Positions 34,570 through 43,010 of a DNA stretch of 43,655 bases are shown here, piece after piece (within the stretch, counting starts at the first letter, position 1; the number at the start of each line of letters is the position of its first letter). Made by a program: the position numbers and the translations under genes. This stretch comes from an uncultured Alphaproteobacteria bacterium (GTDB taxonomy: Bacteria; Pseudomonadota; Alphaproteobacteria; CAAHEQ01; UBA3637): the NCBI GenBank assembly GCA_944392785.1, contig CALXXW010000001.1:1-43655 (forward strand), written 5' to 3'. The notes beneath the pieces are model-generated. The model ran no database searches, was not told where the DNA came from, and worked only from the letters and a program-made list of their open reading frames with translations.

Positions 34570-35045
34570 ATCAACAGGCGTTGTTTTATGTCCAGACCAG
34601 CGGCATAGCCCGTTAAACGCCCATGACACCCGATCACTCGATGGCAGGGAATAACCAGTAGAAGAGGGTTATGACCAACGGCCTGACCGACGGCTTGTGC
34701 CGACACCCGGTGCCCTGTTTCTATGGTTATGTGATCGGCAATCGCACCATAGGTCTGGGTCTGTCCATAGGGGATGTTCTGAACATGCCGCCACACGTGC
34801 TGTTGGAATAAAGTTCCTTGCGGAGATAAGGGGAAAGACACTTCCGGACGCGCCTGATTAAAATACATGTCCAACCAATATCTAACTTGACGAAATATAG
34901 CTAAATTAGGTTGTTCTTGAACATTTTCACCCCAAGAGGCATGCCTTGTCTGAGCAGGCCCCAGGCAAAGTCGCGTTAAAGCCTCACCGTCTGAAAACAA
35001 CATAACCTCCCCCAGAGGCGTCGCCTGTTGTGACACATAGAACAT
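34503..35045 (-). CDS. ogt: Methylated-DNA--protein-cysteine methyltransferase (Ogt)
   Basis: 180-residue suicide repair protein that removes O6-alkyl groups from guanine. The C-terminal domain has the active-site P-C134-H-R-V motif and upstream helix-turn-helix residues (IPYGQTQTYGAIA; AVGQAVGHNPLLLVIPCHR). An N-terminal Ogt-like domain is present and no AraC-type Ada domain, so it is Ogt rather than Ada. AGGAGG precedes the ATG. Its last 67 bp overlap the convergent assT gene, an unusually long 3' overlap. Confidence 0.93.
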   Translation of the reverse strand: MFYVSQQATPLGEVMLFSDGEALTRLCLGPAQTRHASWGENVQEQPNLAIFRQVRYWLDMYFNQARPEVSFPLSPQGTLFQQHVWRHVQNIPYGQTQTYGAIADHITIETGHRVSAQAVGQAVGHNPLLLVIPCHRVIGCHGRLTGYAAGLDIKQRLLIHEGASFRSLIEGKGFGMVFSS

Positions 35046-35076
35046 AAAGCCCTCCTATAGCAACCGAATTGGGACC

Positions 35077-35104
35077 AGTATATCATGTTATTTCTTATTG
35101 ACAA
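35077..35104 (-). promoter_or_regulatory. ogt promoter (TTGTCA-16-TATACT)
   Basis: On the minus strand: TTGTCA (35104-35099), 16-bp spacer, TATACT (35082-35077). Confidence 0.6.
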
Positions 35105-35166
35105 GCCTATTTGACAGATCAGTCAGCGCACCAGGTTAAGGAAAGATGTGGATCTTATGTTTTTCC

Positions 35167-35195
35167 TTGACTCTATAACCTCAAAGGGCTATACT
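35167..35195 (+). promoter_or_regulatory. Glycosyltransferase promoter (TTGACT-17-TATACT), short leader
   Basis: TTGACT at 35167-35172, 17-bp spacer, TATACT at 35190-35195. The predicted start near 35202 leaves about 6 bases before the ATG at 35208. An out-of-frame ATG at 35203 ends at once (ATG GTA TGA). Confidence 0.65.
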
Positions 35196-35207
35196 ACACT
35201 GGATGGT

Positions 35208-36080
35208 ATGAATACACAAAAATATACTTCAAAAATCTTTTACGGTGCCTTTTGGGCTTTGCTCATCATTGAAGGGGCGCTTGCTTGTCGGCTGCTTCAA
35301 TCCCTATCTCTCATGGCTGAGCCTCAATTCGTCGCCTTTGTTCGTGTAAAAAACGAAATCAAAACAATTCACGCATGCCTCGATTCCATTGATGGCATTT
35401 TTGATCGGATTGTCATTATTCATTCAAATGAACCGGATGATGGATCTGTTGCTTTTATGAGGCAATGGTGCCGACCAGAGCGTTCCTGTGAAATTCACGA
35501 ATATCCTCATGCCGTTATTCCTGCCAATGACCGGCGGATCAAGGAAAACCCAAAGTGGGAAAACACTCTGGCGGCCTACTATGAATTCGGTCTGAAATTT
35601 TTCAACCCCGAAGATTGGGTGGTCAAAATAGATGCCGACCAAATCTACATCACCGAGACACTCAGACAAACCATCCAATCTCTTAAGCGAACGCTGATCG
35701 GCCGAGATAAATACCTGTTGGGTTTATGGGGTTATAATACCCTGGCTCGGCAAGGAACTTTGTTAAAATATAAAGCCACTCCCAAGAACGGCCTGGAATT
35801 TGATCATTATATTGTCAAAAGAAAACACATCATGGGTTTTGAACAAAAGCCCTATTGCGAACAAATAAAGCTGAAGAAGTTAAAGCGCTATCGAATTCGC
35901 AAGGGACACTGGTTTCACTTTTCAAAATCATACAACAAGAATTATCAAAGAACGCCCTCGGACCAAGTTCCTCTAGATAAATTAACGACCTTATCTGCAT
36001 TTGAAAAGGGCCTTTATCAACAACATATTTTACCTTTGTTGATAAATACACAATCCCCCTATGCCCGCTTACGGTATTAA
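35208..36080 (+). CDS. Membrane-anchored glycosyltransferase, CgtA-like
   Basis: 290 residues. A hydrophobic N-terminal segment (about 8-30, IFYGAFWALLIIEGALACRLL) anchors a glycosyltransferase domain. It contains FVRVKNEIKTIHACLDSI, a SNEPDDGS segment, a metal-binding region WVVKIDADQIY, and later a GHWFHFSKS motif. The RVKNE, KIDxD and His pattern resembles the Campylobacter CgtA-type beta-1,4-N-acetylgalactosaminyltransferases that modify lipooligosaccharide; the sugar here is not determinable. The ATG at 35208 is chosen because the in-frame ATG at 35148 lies upstream of the promoter. It stands alone, with no LPS cluster. Confidence 0.7.
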   Translation: MNTQKYTSKIFYGAFWALLIIEGALACRLLQSLSLMAEPQFVAFVRVKNEIKTIHACLDSIDGIFDRIVIIHSNEPDDGSVAFMRQWCRPERSCEIHEYPHAVIPANDRRIKENPKWENTLAAYYEFGLKFFNPEDWVVKIDADQIYITETLRQTIQSLKRTLIGRDKYLLGLWGYNTLARQGTLLKYKATPKNGLEFDHYIVKRKHIMGFEQKPYCEQIKLKKLKRYRIRKGHWFHFSKSYNKNYQRTPSDQVPLDKLTTLSAFEKGLYQQHILPLLINTQSPYARLRY

Positions 36081-36183
36081 GCAGTCGTTATCATCCGCTT
36101 CTTTTGGAAAAGATGAGAACACCTTTTTCTATATCTGCTTTTCAGGCTTTTCTGGTTGCCGCTTTCGAAAAAATGAAAATATA

Positions 36184-36212
36184 TTGACAAAAATATAATC
36201 CTGTGCTATTCT
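36184..36212 (+). promoter_or_regulatory. Promoter of exported unknown protein (TTGACA-17-TATTCT)
   Basis: TTGACA at 36184-36189, 17-bp spacer, TATTCT at 36207-36212. AAGGAG at 36235-36240 is a good Shine-Dalgarno, but no ATG, GTG or TTG follows it in frame before the signal-peptide region. Confidence 0.7.
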
Positions 36213-36243
36213 GAGAGAGTATTGGGTTAGTTAAAAGGAGAAT

Positions 36244-37053
36244 ATCGACAAGAAAGAAACAACCAAAAAACAATTACAGGCAGGATTATTGGCGGCATTA
36301 GGCGCTGTTGCCACGCCGGCATTGGCCGAGCAAGGCCATGTGATGCCCGAGGCAAAAGACGTCAAAGAGACACCGACGTATGTTCAAAAGGACATCAAGC
36401 TCTCACCGGAACAAGCCGCCACTATTTTACGTTATATCCCGACCAACGATGATGGTTCTTTCGATCGTGAAGCCACACGCCAAATGGTGGACTCATCCTT
36501 GGCCCTGTCACACATAAATACGACCAGAAACTTTTTAACGCAGGTCAACGAGAACGGCTGGTCGGATAAAGCCTATGATAACTACATTGCCAAGTTGGCT
36601 ATCTTGAACCCTTATGCCATAGAGATGAAGGAACCGTTTCGTGAAGTCATGAAACAAGCCGGTCAAACCCTTCCGGAACATAAAGATAATGTTTCGCGGG
36701 GTGAGACTGTAGAAGTAGTACTTTGGGCTGCAGGACTTTGCTTTTCTCTCCTCGCTGTTATGAAATCCAGCGACCTGGATACCACATACATGAGGAAGCT
36801 ATTTTCCTCTCTTGGCACTGGTATGGCCCTCGGCCTGTGCGTTTCTGGAGTGCGTCGTCTAGACGAAAAAGTGCTGGCAGAACAACAAGCTTGCAAAGAG
36901 GATACCCGAGAACATATCGTAGATGCCTATCAAAAGCTACATCAGTCTTGTCGAGATATCATCTCCCAGGCACAGCGTCAACCCGTTGTTTATCATGTTT
37001 CTTTTCAGGATATGCATGCCTATTTGAAAAATCAAATGCAAAGAATGCGATAA
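36244..37053 (+). CDS. Exported protein of unknown function with non-canonical start
   Basis: After an in-frame TAA (36232-36234) the open frame contains no ATG, GTG or TTG until 36289, yet AAGGAG and a near-consensus promoter lie just before ATC at 36244. Counting from 36244, residues 2-30 form a textbook Sec signal: basic (DKKETTKKQ), hydrophobic (LLAALGAVATP), ending ALA-EQ. Starting at the TTG 36289 would cut the signal in half. Either AUC is used as start, as AUU is in infC, or the ATG was lost. The rest (about 269 residues) is helical with two membrane segments near 165-215 (VVLWAAGLCFSLLAV, LGTGMALGLCVSG). No family recognised. Confidence 0.6.
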   Translation: MDKKETTKKQLQAGLLAALGAVATPALAEQGHVMPEAKDVKETPTYVQKDIKLSPEQAATILRYIPTNDDGSFDREATRQMVDSSLALSHINTTRNFLTQVNENGWSDKAYDNYIAKLAILNPYAIEMKEPFREVMKQAGQTLPEHKDNVSRGETVEVVLWAAGLCFSLLAVMKSSDLDTTYMRKLFSSLGTGMALGLCVSGVRRLDEKVLAEQQACKEDTREHIVDAYQKLHQSCRDIISQAQRQPVVYHVSFQDMHAYLKNQMQRMR

Positions 37054-37076
37054 TCGTCAGGACACAAAAAAAATCC

Positions 37077-37100
37077 AGCCCCTCTTTCCCAAGAGGGGCT
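37077..37100 (+). terminator. Terminator after the exported unknown protein
   Basis: AGCCCCTCTT (37077-37086) pairs with AAGAGGGGCT (37091-37100) with a TCCC loop, extended by ACACAAA/TTTGTGT and followed by TTTTT. Confidence 0.9.
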
Positions 37101-37243
37101 TTGTGTTTTTGTATTCAATGAAGACGATTTTTGTCATGACCTCTGAAGATATTGGTTCACATAAAGTCCCCGTCTTGCTCAGACAAACGGTTAAGGCAGA
37201 GAAACATTTATAGCATCCCCAACAAAACCGCTCCAAATAATCA

Positions 37244-37993
37244 TCATTTTTCTTGCCAGATTAAGGGGTAAATTGTCTCAAATCCCTCCCCATGCGTTGC
37301 TTGCGGCAGACGGTAGATATATGCCGAGTTTTGAACAAAGTTCTCGGTTAAAGAGGGATAAATAACGGTATCTTTCTCTCCGACGTAATGGATTTGAGGG
37401 AAAGCCAGATATTGGGAGCGATAACTTGCCAAACTCAGCGATTCGGATAAGCCCAAAAGGCCTTTTTCACGTGTCCATGACTCATGATCCAAATTCCCGG
37501 CAATCGTGATAAGCTTTTTGACTGGTAGATTTTTTGTCGTTGCCAAAAGGCCCGCCACCTGTGCTCCACCGGAATAACCGATTAAAATCAACTCATCATC
37601 TGGCGCCAACACCTGTATTTCTTCATACATAGCCTGAATTACTTCTGTTGAAAATCGTGCGGTTGTCCAGTGTCTGACCGAGCAGAAGTCATCCGAGACA
37701 TATTGGCAAGGACGCGCCAAATAAACCACGTTTGGGGAAGGATCGTGAAAGGCTATTTCACGCAATAAATACCCCTTGGGTGTTGGATCCTGAGAGGGAT
37801 ACCCATGTCGATTAAAAGCATAACCGTCGCCTTCGATATAAATTTTCACGGCCTGGTGTGGGTCTGTGATTTTAGCCCAACTGGCTAATTTAAACGTCTG
37901 GGTTTGTATTTCCCGATAGAGAAAAGAAGCCGGTGGCGTCATCGTTTGACACCCCCCCATCATCAGTAGCCCAAATAAGAGTATTTTTCTCAT
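37244..37993 (-). CDS. Alpha/beta-hydrolase lipoprotein
   Basis: 249 residues. A lipoprotein signal (MRKILLFGLLMMGGC, lipobox with Cys15, Gly-Gly-Cys) is followed by an alpha/beta-hydrolase fold. IYIEGDGYAF forms the first strand and oxyanion region. LILIGYSGGAQVAGLL is the nucleophile elbow with S141. The later VGEKDTVIYP carries a candidate acid and ATHGEGF the likely catalytic histidine. Two nearby cysteines (CQYVSDDFC) may form a disulfide. Substrate unknown; the fold suits an esterase or peptidase acting in the periplasm. The ATG lies exactly where transcription should begin. Confidence 0.75.
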   Translation of the reverse strand: MRKILLFGLLMMGGCQTMTPPASFLYREIQTQTFKLASWAKITDPHQAVKIYIEGDGYAFNRHGYPSQDPTPKGYLLREIAFHDPSPNVVYLARPCQYVSDDFCSVRHWTTARFSTEVIQAMYEEIQVLAPDDELILIGYSGGAQVAGLLATTKNLPVKKLITIAGNLDHESWTREKGLLGLSESLSLASYRSQYLAFPQIHYVGEKDTVIYPSLTENFVQNSAYIYRLPQATHGEGFETIYPLIWQEK

Positions 37994-37999
37994 GCCCCG

Positions 38000-38028
38000 A
38001 TTATAGCAAAAACCAGATAAAAAAGCAT
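38000..38028 (-). promoter_or_regulatory. Leaderless promoter of hydrolase lipoprotein (ATGCTT-17-TATAAT)
   Basis: On the minus strand: ATGCTT (about 38028-38023), 17-bp spacer, TATAAT (38005-38000). The ATG begins 7 bases after the -10. The -35 lies in the distal arm and T-tract of the upstream autotransporter terminator (38023-38049). Confidence 0.65.
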
Positions 38029-38049
38029 CCGCTTTTTAGGCGGATGCTT
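38023..38049 (-). terminator. Terminator of the Pmp-like autotransporter
   Basis: AAGCATCCGC (38023-38032) pairs with GCGGATGCTT (38040-38049) around a 7-base loop. On the minus strand the stem is followed by TTTTTT. Confidence 0.88.
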
Positions 38050-38075
38050 CTTTTTTTTTAGGACTAACCAGAAAA

Positions 38076-41000
38076 TTAGAAGTTATATTTCAAGTTAATC
38101 ATACCCGTATTATCGGTATAGTCATTACGGAATTTGCCTTCCCAGAAGAGGCCCAGCTCCATGTTATCAGCAATATCCGTTGTCAAACCGACCGCGAATT
38201 CCGTCCCGAAGCGTTTTAAAGCTTTCCCTTCGGTAGAAATGACGGCACCGTTAGCCAAGCTCATGACCGTTGCCGCATTATCGCGAACAAAGTCATAGGT
38301 GACAGCGGCACGCACTTCCGGTTTCAACAAGACGGTATCCGTCACCTTCCAATCGTAGACGGCCTTGGCACCCAAAACACCGGTCAAGATATCTGAGCTA
38401 CCGCTATGGATACGGTCGCCGATGCTATCCGTATAGGCTTGTTGCTGAATGTTCATATAGCGCAAACCAGCCTCCGGCGTCAATGTCAAAGCATTCATAT
38501 GAATATCATACCCTGTCATCGCTTGTAAGGCCAGCGTATCGACATCATACTTACTTGTCACATCTGTCAATGAGTATCTGTGCTCATCATAACGACCCCA
38601 AGTATAGGAAGCGATACCGTTGACATACCAATTACTGGGCTTATATTCTGCGTATAACAAAGCGCTGTTTGAATCGATTTCTGTTTTACGCAAATCCGGT
38701 TTGATATCTGAGTTGGTGTAAGCATAACCTAAACCGACTTTGACGGCATCCGTGATTTGAGCCTCGGCTCCCAAAGCAATACCTTGCGAGTAAGCATCAA
38801 ACCCGTCTGTTCCCGTATATTTAGATTTGTTATACAAGCCTTTTGCCCAGACAGCCCCTTTTCCGGAAACCATATCACCGGAAGATTCACCCATGGAAAC
38901 TGTTGATCCACCGCTCAAACGAGAGCCGGCCGCTGCCAAGATCTGCGACACGGTCTGTGTTGCCTGAGCTTGGATAACCGGAGCCTCGACAGGCGCCAAA
39001 GCCTTAGCGGCTTGCACACCGGCAGCGACGACGTCCGCATCTGAGGACTGCAGCATAGTATGAATACTTTCGGCAACCGTATCAAACGCTTCGACTCCTG
39101 ACGTTCCGGATGTCACAGCGACGATTGTATCGGCGACCACACCGGTTGCACCCGTTGTTTCGGCGATAGCAGCCGCATCTTTCTGCGTGACTTGGATAGA
39201 ACCCTCATTCATGGACATGTCATACAGATTGTTATCGGCTATTGTAAAGGATCCAGTGACAGAGTCTGCCTGAATGAAATCATACTCTCCGCCTTCCGTG
39301 ATATTTGTCATGATCAAATTCAACGTTGAATCATCCCCGATAGAAACCGAGCCAGCCAAAATAGTCGTTGTATTCAACGTAGCTGTCAAAGAGGTGTTAT
39401 CGGCAAAGACAACACTTCCGTCACCACTGATACCGCCATCCAATGTCAAGTTTCCGGCAACATTCAATGTTCCGTTGTTGTAAATATCATTCAGCTTACC
39501 GTTCGCCCGGTTGCCCGAGAATACGTTATTGCCTGTCAGGCTAATCGTTGCATCGGCCATATTGTGGATAGCGCCACCGCCTAAGACATTTTGGTTAGAA
39601 GCGCTATTCCCTGTAAAGCGTGAATCACTGATAGTGATTTTACCGGCATTGGAAATGGCACCGCCTTTATCCGCGCTATTACCGCTGAAAGTTGCCGTTA
39701 TGTTTTTAATAGCACTTGATTTGGCATTATAAATCGCACCACCGCGCCCGGTATCACCGGATGACCAAACAGCTTCGTTTCCTGTAAATGTTCCGGTTAA
39801 ACTTTCAATTGTTGCAAAATTACCGTTATAAATAGCACCACCGTCAACATTGGCTTTATTATTGCTGAATGTTGCATTTGTTAAAGCCAGACGACTGGCC
39901 TTTCCGCTGTTATAGACGGCGCCACCTTTGTCAGCGCTATTCCCTGAGAATGTCGTCGCACCGGCTGCTGTGACCTCACCGGCATTATTCCGGATAGCCC
40001 CACCGGCATTTGTTGCTTCATTGCCCGTAAATTGAGCACCAGATTTCAGCGTCAACTTACCAGAGTTATAAATAGCACCACCTTCGGCTTGACCGCTGGT
40101 AGAAGAAGCCGAGTTGTCTACAAAATTGCCAGCAACAGTAAACGTTCCTTCATTGTAAACGGCACCGCCCAAAGCTTTTGTGGCATTTGTTGTCACCGAG
40201 TTATCCGTAAAATTACCGGTGACAGAAACCGTAGCCTTTTTGCCATCTTCCTTAATAGAAATAGCACCACCTGTAGAAGCTTTGGTGACATCCGTATCGG
40301 CTGTTGTCGCAACAACGGTATTAGTTGTAAAATCTCCCGTAATGTTATCAATCGAAACATCTGTATTTTTACCGGCTTTAATATAAATAGCACCACCGTT
40401 GGCATAACCATCGCCTTGAGCTTTGTTATTCGTGAAATCACCCGCAATAGAGCCAATTTTGGTTGCTTCACCGCTACCATACTTACCTTCAATATGAATA
40501 GCACCGCCACCGGCAGAAACAATTGCACTAGAGCCCTTAGCATAATCCTTACTACCACCCTCGGCAATTTCAGCAATAGCTTTATTCCCGTCGAAATTAC
40601 CAGCAATACCTTTGATTGTGCTTTGATATAAGGCTAAAGCACCACCGTTAGCTGTAGCTTTACTGGCATTAGCAGCCGTTGTATGGACGGAGTTTTTGCT
40701 AAAATTACCGGTAATTGTTCCAATACTGCCTGTATTGTAAATGGCGCCACCTTGAGCATAAACATCTGTTCCGGCGGCAGTTGAACTATTTTTGATCGCT
40801 TCAGCATAGTTTCCTGTGAAATCAGCCGCCATATTACCGATTGTTCCGGCATTATAAATAGCGCCACCGATTTTAGTCACATGGTTTGCATCAAACGTCA
40901 CCTTCTCATCGAAAGTCATATCGCCCAAGTTCACGTTCTCACCGAAAGTCATATCGCCCAAGTTATAGATAGCACCACCGGACTGCGCATCGTTTCCACT

Positions 41001-41762
41001 AAAGCTAGATCCGGCTCCGACATGGACTTTATTGTAAAAGTCCGTTTTTTTCTCCGCTTCGTCATTATTTAAGTTGGCAATAGCACCCCCTCGATTGGTA
41101 GAGTGATTCCCTGTAAATGTTGTTTTACCCAACGTTAAAGTTGTTCCTTCCGTTGAGCCATTACTTTTATCCGTCCAAATAGCAATGGCACCGCCGTCAG
41201 CATCACTGTGGTTCCCCGAAAACGTAGCACTACCAATTGTGACGGATTCGGCAGTCTCAATACCCAAAGCACCGCCTAACCATTTGGATGAATTATTCGT
41301 GAAAGTAGTATTATCCCCAAAGATAACTTCCCGATTTGATAGCTTGTCCCCTGGGTAGTTGACGGCCCCTTTTTGAGGGATTTTAACATATAAACCACCG
41401 GAAATTTCCTCTGATCTATTTTGGTAAAATGTCCAGCGGTCACCCGCCGTAAAACCATTCAAAGCCTTCATAGCTCCCCCAGAGTTAACAGAGGAATTAT
41501 TGGAAAATGTGACACCATTCACACCGTCTTGAGACAAGTAGTCACCATATGATAGCGTTAGACCTGCTGCGTCCTCAATACCCGAATTGGTATTGTGTCT
41601 ATTTGAAAAAGTCTGACCACTTGATATTTCCACACTTGCTGCCATCGCCGGAGCGGCAAAAGCAACCCCTAATAAAATAACCGCATTTAACAAAGCACAT
41701 TTACGCAAAACCTGTGCATATCTGGCGCTTAACTCTTTTAGAGCTGTATTTGAATACTTCAT
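38076..41762 (-). CDS. Pmp-like autotransporter adhesin
   Basis: 1228 residues. A long N-terminal signal (1-42) has an extended polar region and a hydrophobic core ending AAPAMA. The passenger (about 45-870) consists of about 19 G-G-A-I/L/V units alternating with F-T/S-G-N or F-x-x-N units. This is the paired motif of chlamydial polymorphic membrane proteins (Pmp), which fold as beta-helices. A linker leads to an autotransporter beta-barrel (about 940-1228) ending GMINLKYNF. AAGGAG precedes the ATG. A 33-bp tandem duplication (40903-40968) inside the passenger shows recent repeat change. Likely surface adhesin; target unknown. Confidence 0.92.
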   Translation of the reverse strand: MKYSNTALKELSARYAQVLRKCALLNAVILLGVAFAAPAMAASVEISSGQTFSNRHNTNSGIEDAAGLTLSYGDYLSQDGVNGVTFSNNSSVNSGGAMKALNGFTAGDRWTFYQNRSEEISGGLYVKIPQKGAVNYPGDKLSNREVIFGDNTTFTNNSSKWLGGALGIETAESVTIGSATFSGNHSDADGGAIAIWTDKSNGSTEGTTLTLGKTTFTGNHSTNRGGAIANLNNDEAEKKTDFYNKVHVGAGSSFSGNDAQSGGAIYNLGDMTFGENVNLGDMTFDEKVTFDANHVTKIGGAIYNAGTIGNMAADFTGNYAEAIKNSSTAAGTDVYAQGGAIYNTGSIGTITGNFSKNSVHTTAANASKATANGGALALYQSTIKGIAGNFDGNKAIAEIAEGGSKDYAKGSSAIVSAGGGAIHIEGKYGSGEATKIGSIAGDFTNNKAQGDGYANGGAIYIKAGKNTDVSIDNITGDFTTNTVVATTADTDVTKASTGGAISIKEDGKKATVSVTGNFTDNSVTTNATKALGGAVYNEGTFTVAGNFVDNSASSTSGQAEGGAIYNSGKLTLKSGAQFTGNEATNAGGAIRNNAGEVTAAGATTFSGNSADKGGAVYNSGKASRLALTNATFSNNKANVDGGAIYNGNFATIESLTGTFTGNEAVWSSGDTGRGGAIYNAKSSAIKNITATFSGNSADKGGAISNAGKITISDSRFTGNSASNQNVLGGGAIHNMADATISLTGNNVFSGNRANGKLNDIYNNGTLNVAGNLTLDGGISGDGSVVFADNTSLTATLNTTTILAGSVSIGDDSTLNLIMTNITEGGEYDFIQADSVTGSFTIADNNLYDMSMNEGSIQVTQKDAAAIAETTGATGVVADTIVAVTSGTSGVEAFDTVAESIHTMLQSSDADVVAAGVQAAKALAPVEAPVIQAQATQTVSQILAAAGSRLSGGSTVSMGESSGDMVSGKGAVWAKGLYNKSKYTGTDGFDAYSQGIALGAEAQITDAVKVGLGYAYTNSDIKPDLRKTEIDSNSALLYAEYKPSNWYVNGIASYTWGRYDEHRYSLTDVTSKYDVDTLALQAMTGYDIHMNALTLTPEAGLRYMNIQQQAYTDSIGDRIHSGSSDILTGVLGAKAVYDWKVTDTVLLKPEVRAAVTYDFVRDNAATVMSLANGAVISTEGKALKRFGTEFAVGLTTDIADNMELGLFWEGKFRNDYTDNTGMINLKYNF

Positions 41763-42143
41763 GTTTTTCTCCTTATTAGTTATTTACCTTTCCCCTTTTA
41801 AGAGGTCAATTTTCAGTTTAACGAACTTATATGAAAAAGCAACCATTTTTTTAACTATCAGTAAAATTTTTTATATTTCCAGTGATTTTTTTTAGATTTT
41901 TAGTCAAAATTATGATACTTATCAAGCTTCGACATACCCCGTGATGTTTCGGAACGGATCAACCCAAAAAAACAACACGGGTCAGGAAAAAATCGCGCCA
42001 CAAACGCCCGTGTGTTGTCACGATTCGGTTATCCGAGCTGATTATTCATTCTTAATTTTTATGAAAAGGCAATGAAAAGACTATAAGCACTTTATACCGT
42101 CCAATTCCACAGACCTTGCTTTCCCAAAGCTTTAATTTGATAA
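41763..42143. other. Intergenic region upstream of the Pmp-like autotransporter
   Basis: About 380 bp without a gene. It holds the autotransporter promoter and, near 41974-42018, an inverted repeat (ACACGGG / CCCGTGT) with a long loop that may be a terminator or a protein-binding site. No further signal was seen. Confidence 0.5.
41781..41809 (-). promoter_or_regulatory. Promoter of the Pmp-like autotransporter (TTGACC-17-TAAATA)
   Basis: On the minus strand: TTGACC (41809-41804), 17-bp spacer, TAAATA (41786-41781). AAGGAG follows just before the ATG. Confidence 0.6.
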
Positions 42144-42640
42144 TTAAATCGATATTTTCAGGAGGCCCAAAGACTTCCATCTTTCATCGTGCAACATAAT
42201 CATATCACGCACCATGTTTCCGGATAGAAACGGAAAATTTTGCGTTGTTCTAGAGCACACCTCTACATGCGGCACCTCATGAGCAAACAACGCATATTCA
42301 GCTTCATTTCCGACATACATCACATCAGGGATAGGCTTATCTGATTGCTCCTTACGGATTGCATCCAACACCACTTTATCCCAAGGCGTCGTCATGCTAT
42401 CTTTCACACCCGCAATCCACAAGCGATTATAAGCCTCTCTTTTTCGCCACACATTCTGCACCGTTTTTTTGCGAACGAAGTAAGGGAGGGAATTTTTTCC
42501 GTCCCGCTTTCTTGAGCAGAACCAATCAGCACTGTACCGTAAGCACACTGCTCCATCATTTAAGTGATGAGACGATTATACCCCATATGAAATGGTTGAC
42601 AACGAATAACACAAAAACCGTGTTGATATTTAAAAGTCAT
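42144..42640 (-). pseudogene. Decayed NMN adenylyltransferase-like nucleotidyltransferase
   Basis: Translation from the ATG at 42640 (GGAAAGG upstream) gives MTFKYQHGFCVIRCQPFHMG and then YNRLIT. A TAA (42562-42560) follows, and the same frame continues MMEQCAYGTVLIGSAQESGT-EK. Next, a run of six A (42493-42498 on plus) puts NSLPYFVRKKTVQNVWRKRE into a different frame, which runs on to FPFLSGNMVRD and the stop at 42144. The pieces together read as one alpha/beta-phosphodiesterase-type nucleotidyltransferase (RFQPFHxGH, LIGSAQESGT, SGTxVR), like NadM/NMN adenylyltransferases. Lesions: a nonsense codon, a one-base frameshift, and degradation of the ATP-binding signature (RFQPFHxGH to RCQPFHMGY). 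If real, an NAD salvage enzyme has been lost. Confidence 0.8.
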
Positions 42641-43010
42641 AAAAAAACCTTTCCAAACGAAAGACCACACATCAATAAAAGGTAATCCATTTTTAAAAGA
42701 TGACCGGCCACGTCAAACATCCGTGCCCATAGCCCTCGAGCACCCGAACGGGATTATACTATTGCATTTAACATAAAAAGTTAAGAATGAATTTGTAAAA
42801 TATCATAGAAAAGAAAAAAGGTGGTTTTATTTATCTGATTGTAAAGATTATAAATAGCCCAAAATATTGTCTGATCAAAAACAAAATGACGCTCAAATAG
42901 AAGGGAAAAGGGTTCTCCTCTACTAAATATCTTAATGTTTTTTAAATCTGTCATTGCGAACTGTATTCAAGTTGATTCCTTTTTTGAAAAACAAGGATAG
43001 TTATGAAGAT

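Noticed and set aside
35148-35207. Upstream in-frame ATG (35148) for the CgtA-like glycosyltransferase
   Set aside because: It lies upstream of the -35 box, whereas the ATG at 35208 follows the -10 and leads straight into the membrane anchor.
37118-37213. 31-codon plus-strand ORF after the terminator at 37100
   Set aside because: No Shine-Dalgarno or promoter, and it directly follows a strong terminator.
40032-40631. 199-codon plus-strand frame within the Pmp-like gene
   Set aside because: Antisense shadow of Gly/Asn-rich repeats with no initiation signals.
42656-42760. 27-codon minus-strand ORF ending at the ATG of the pseudogene
   Set aside because: It overlaps the pseudogene start (ATGA) but is very short, has no clear RBS, and resembles no protein I know.
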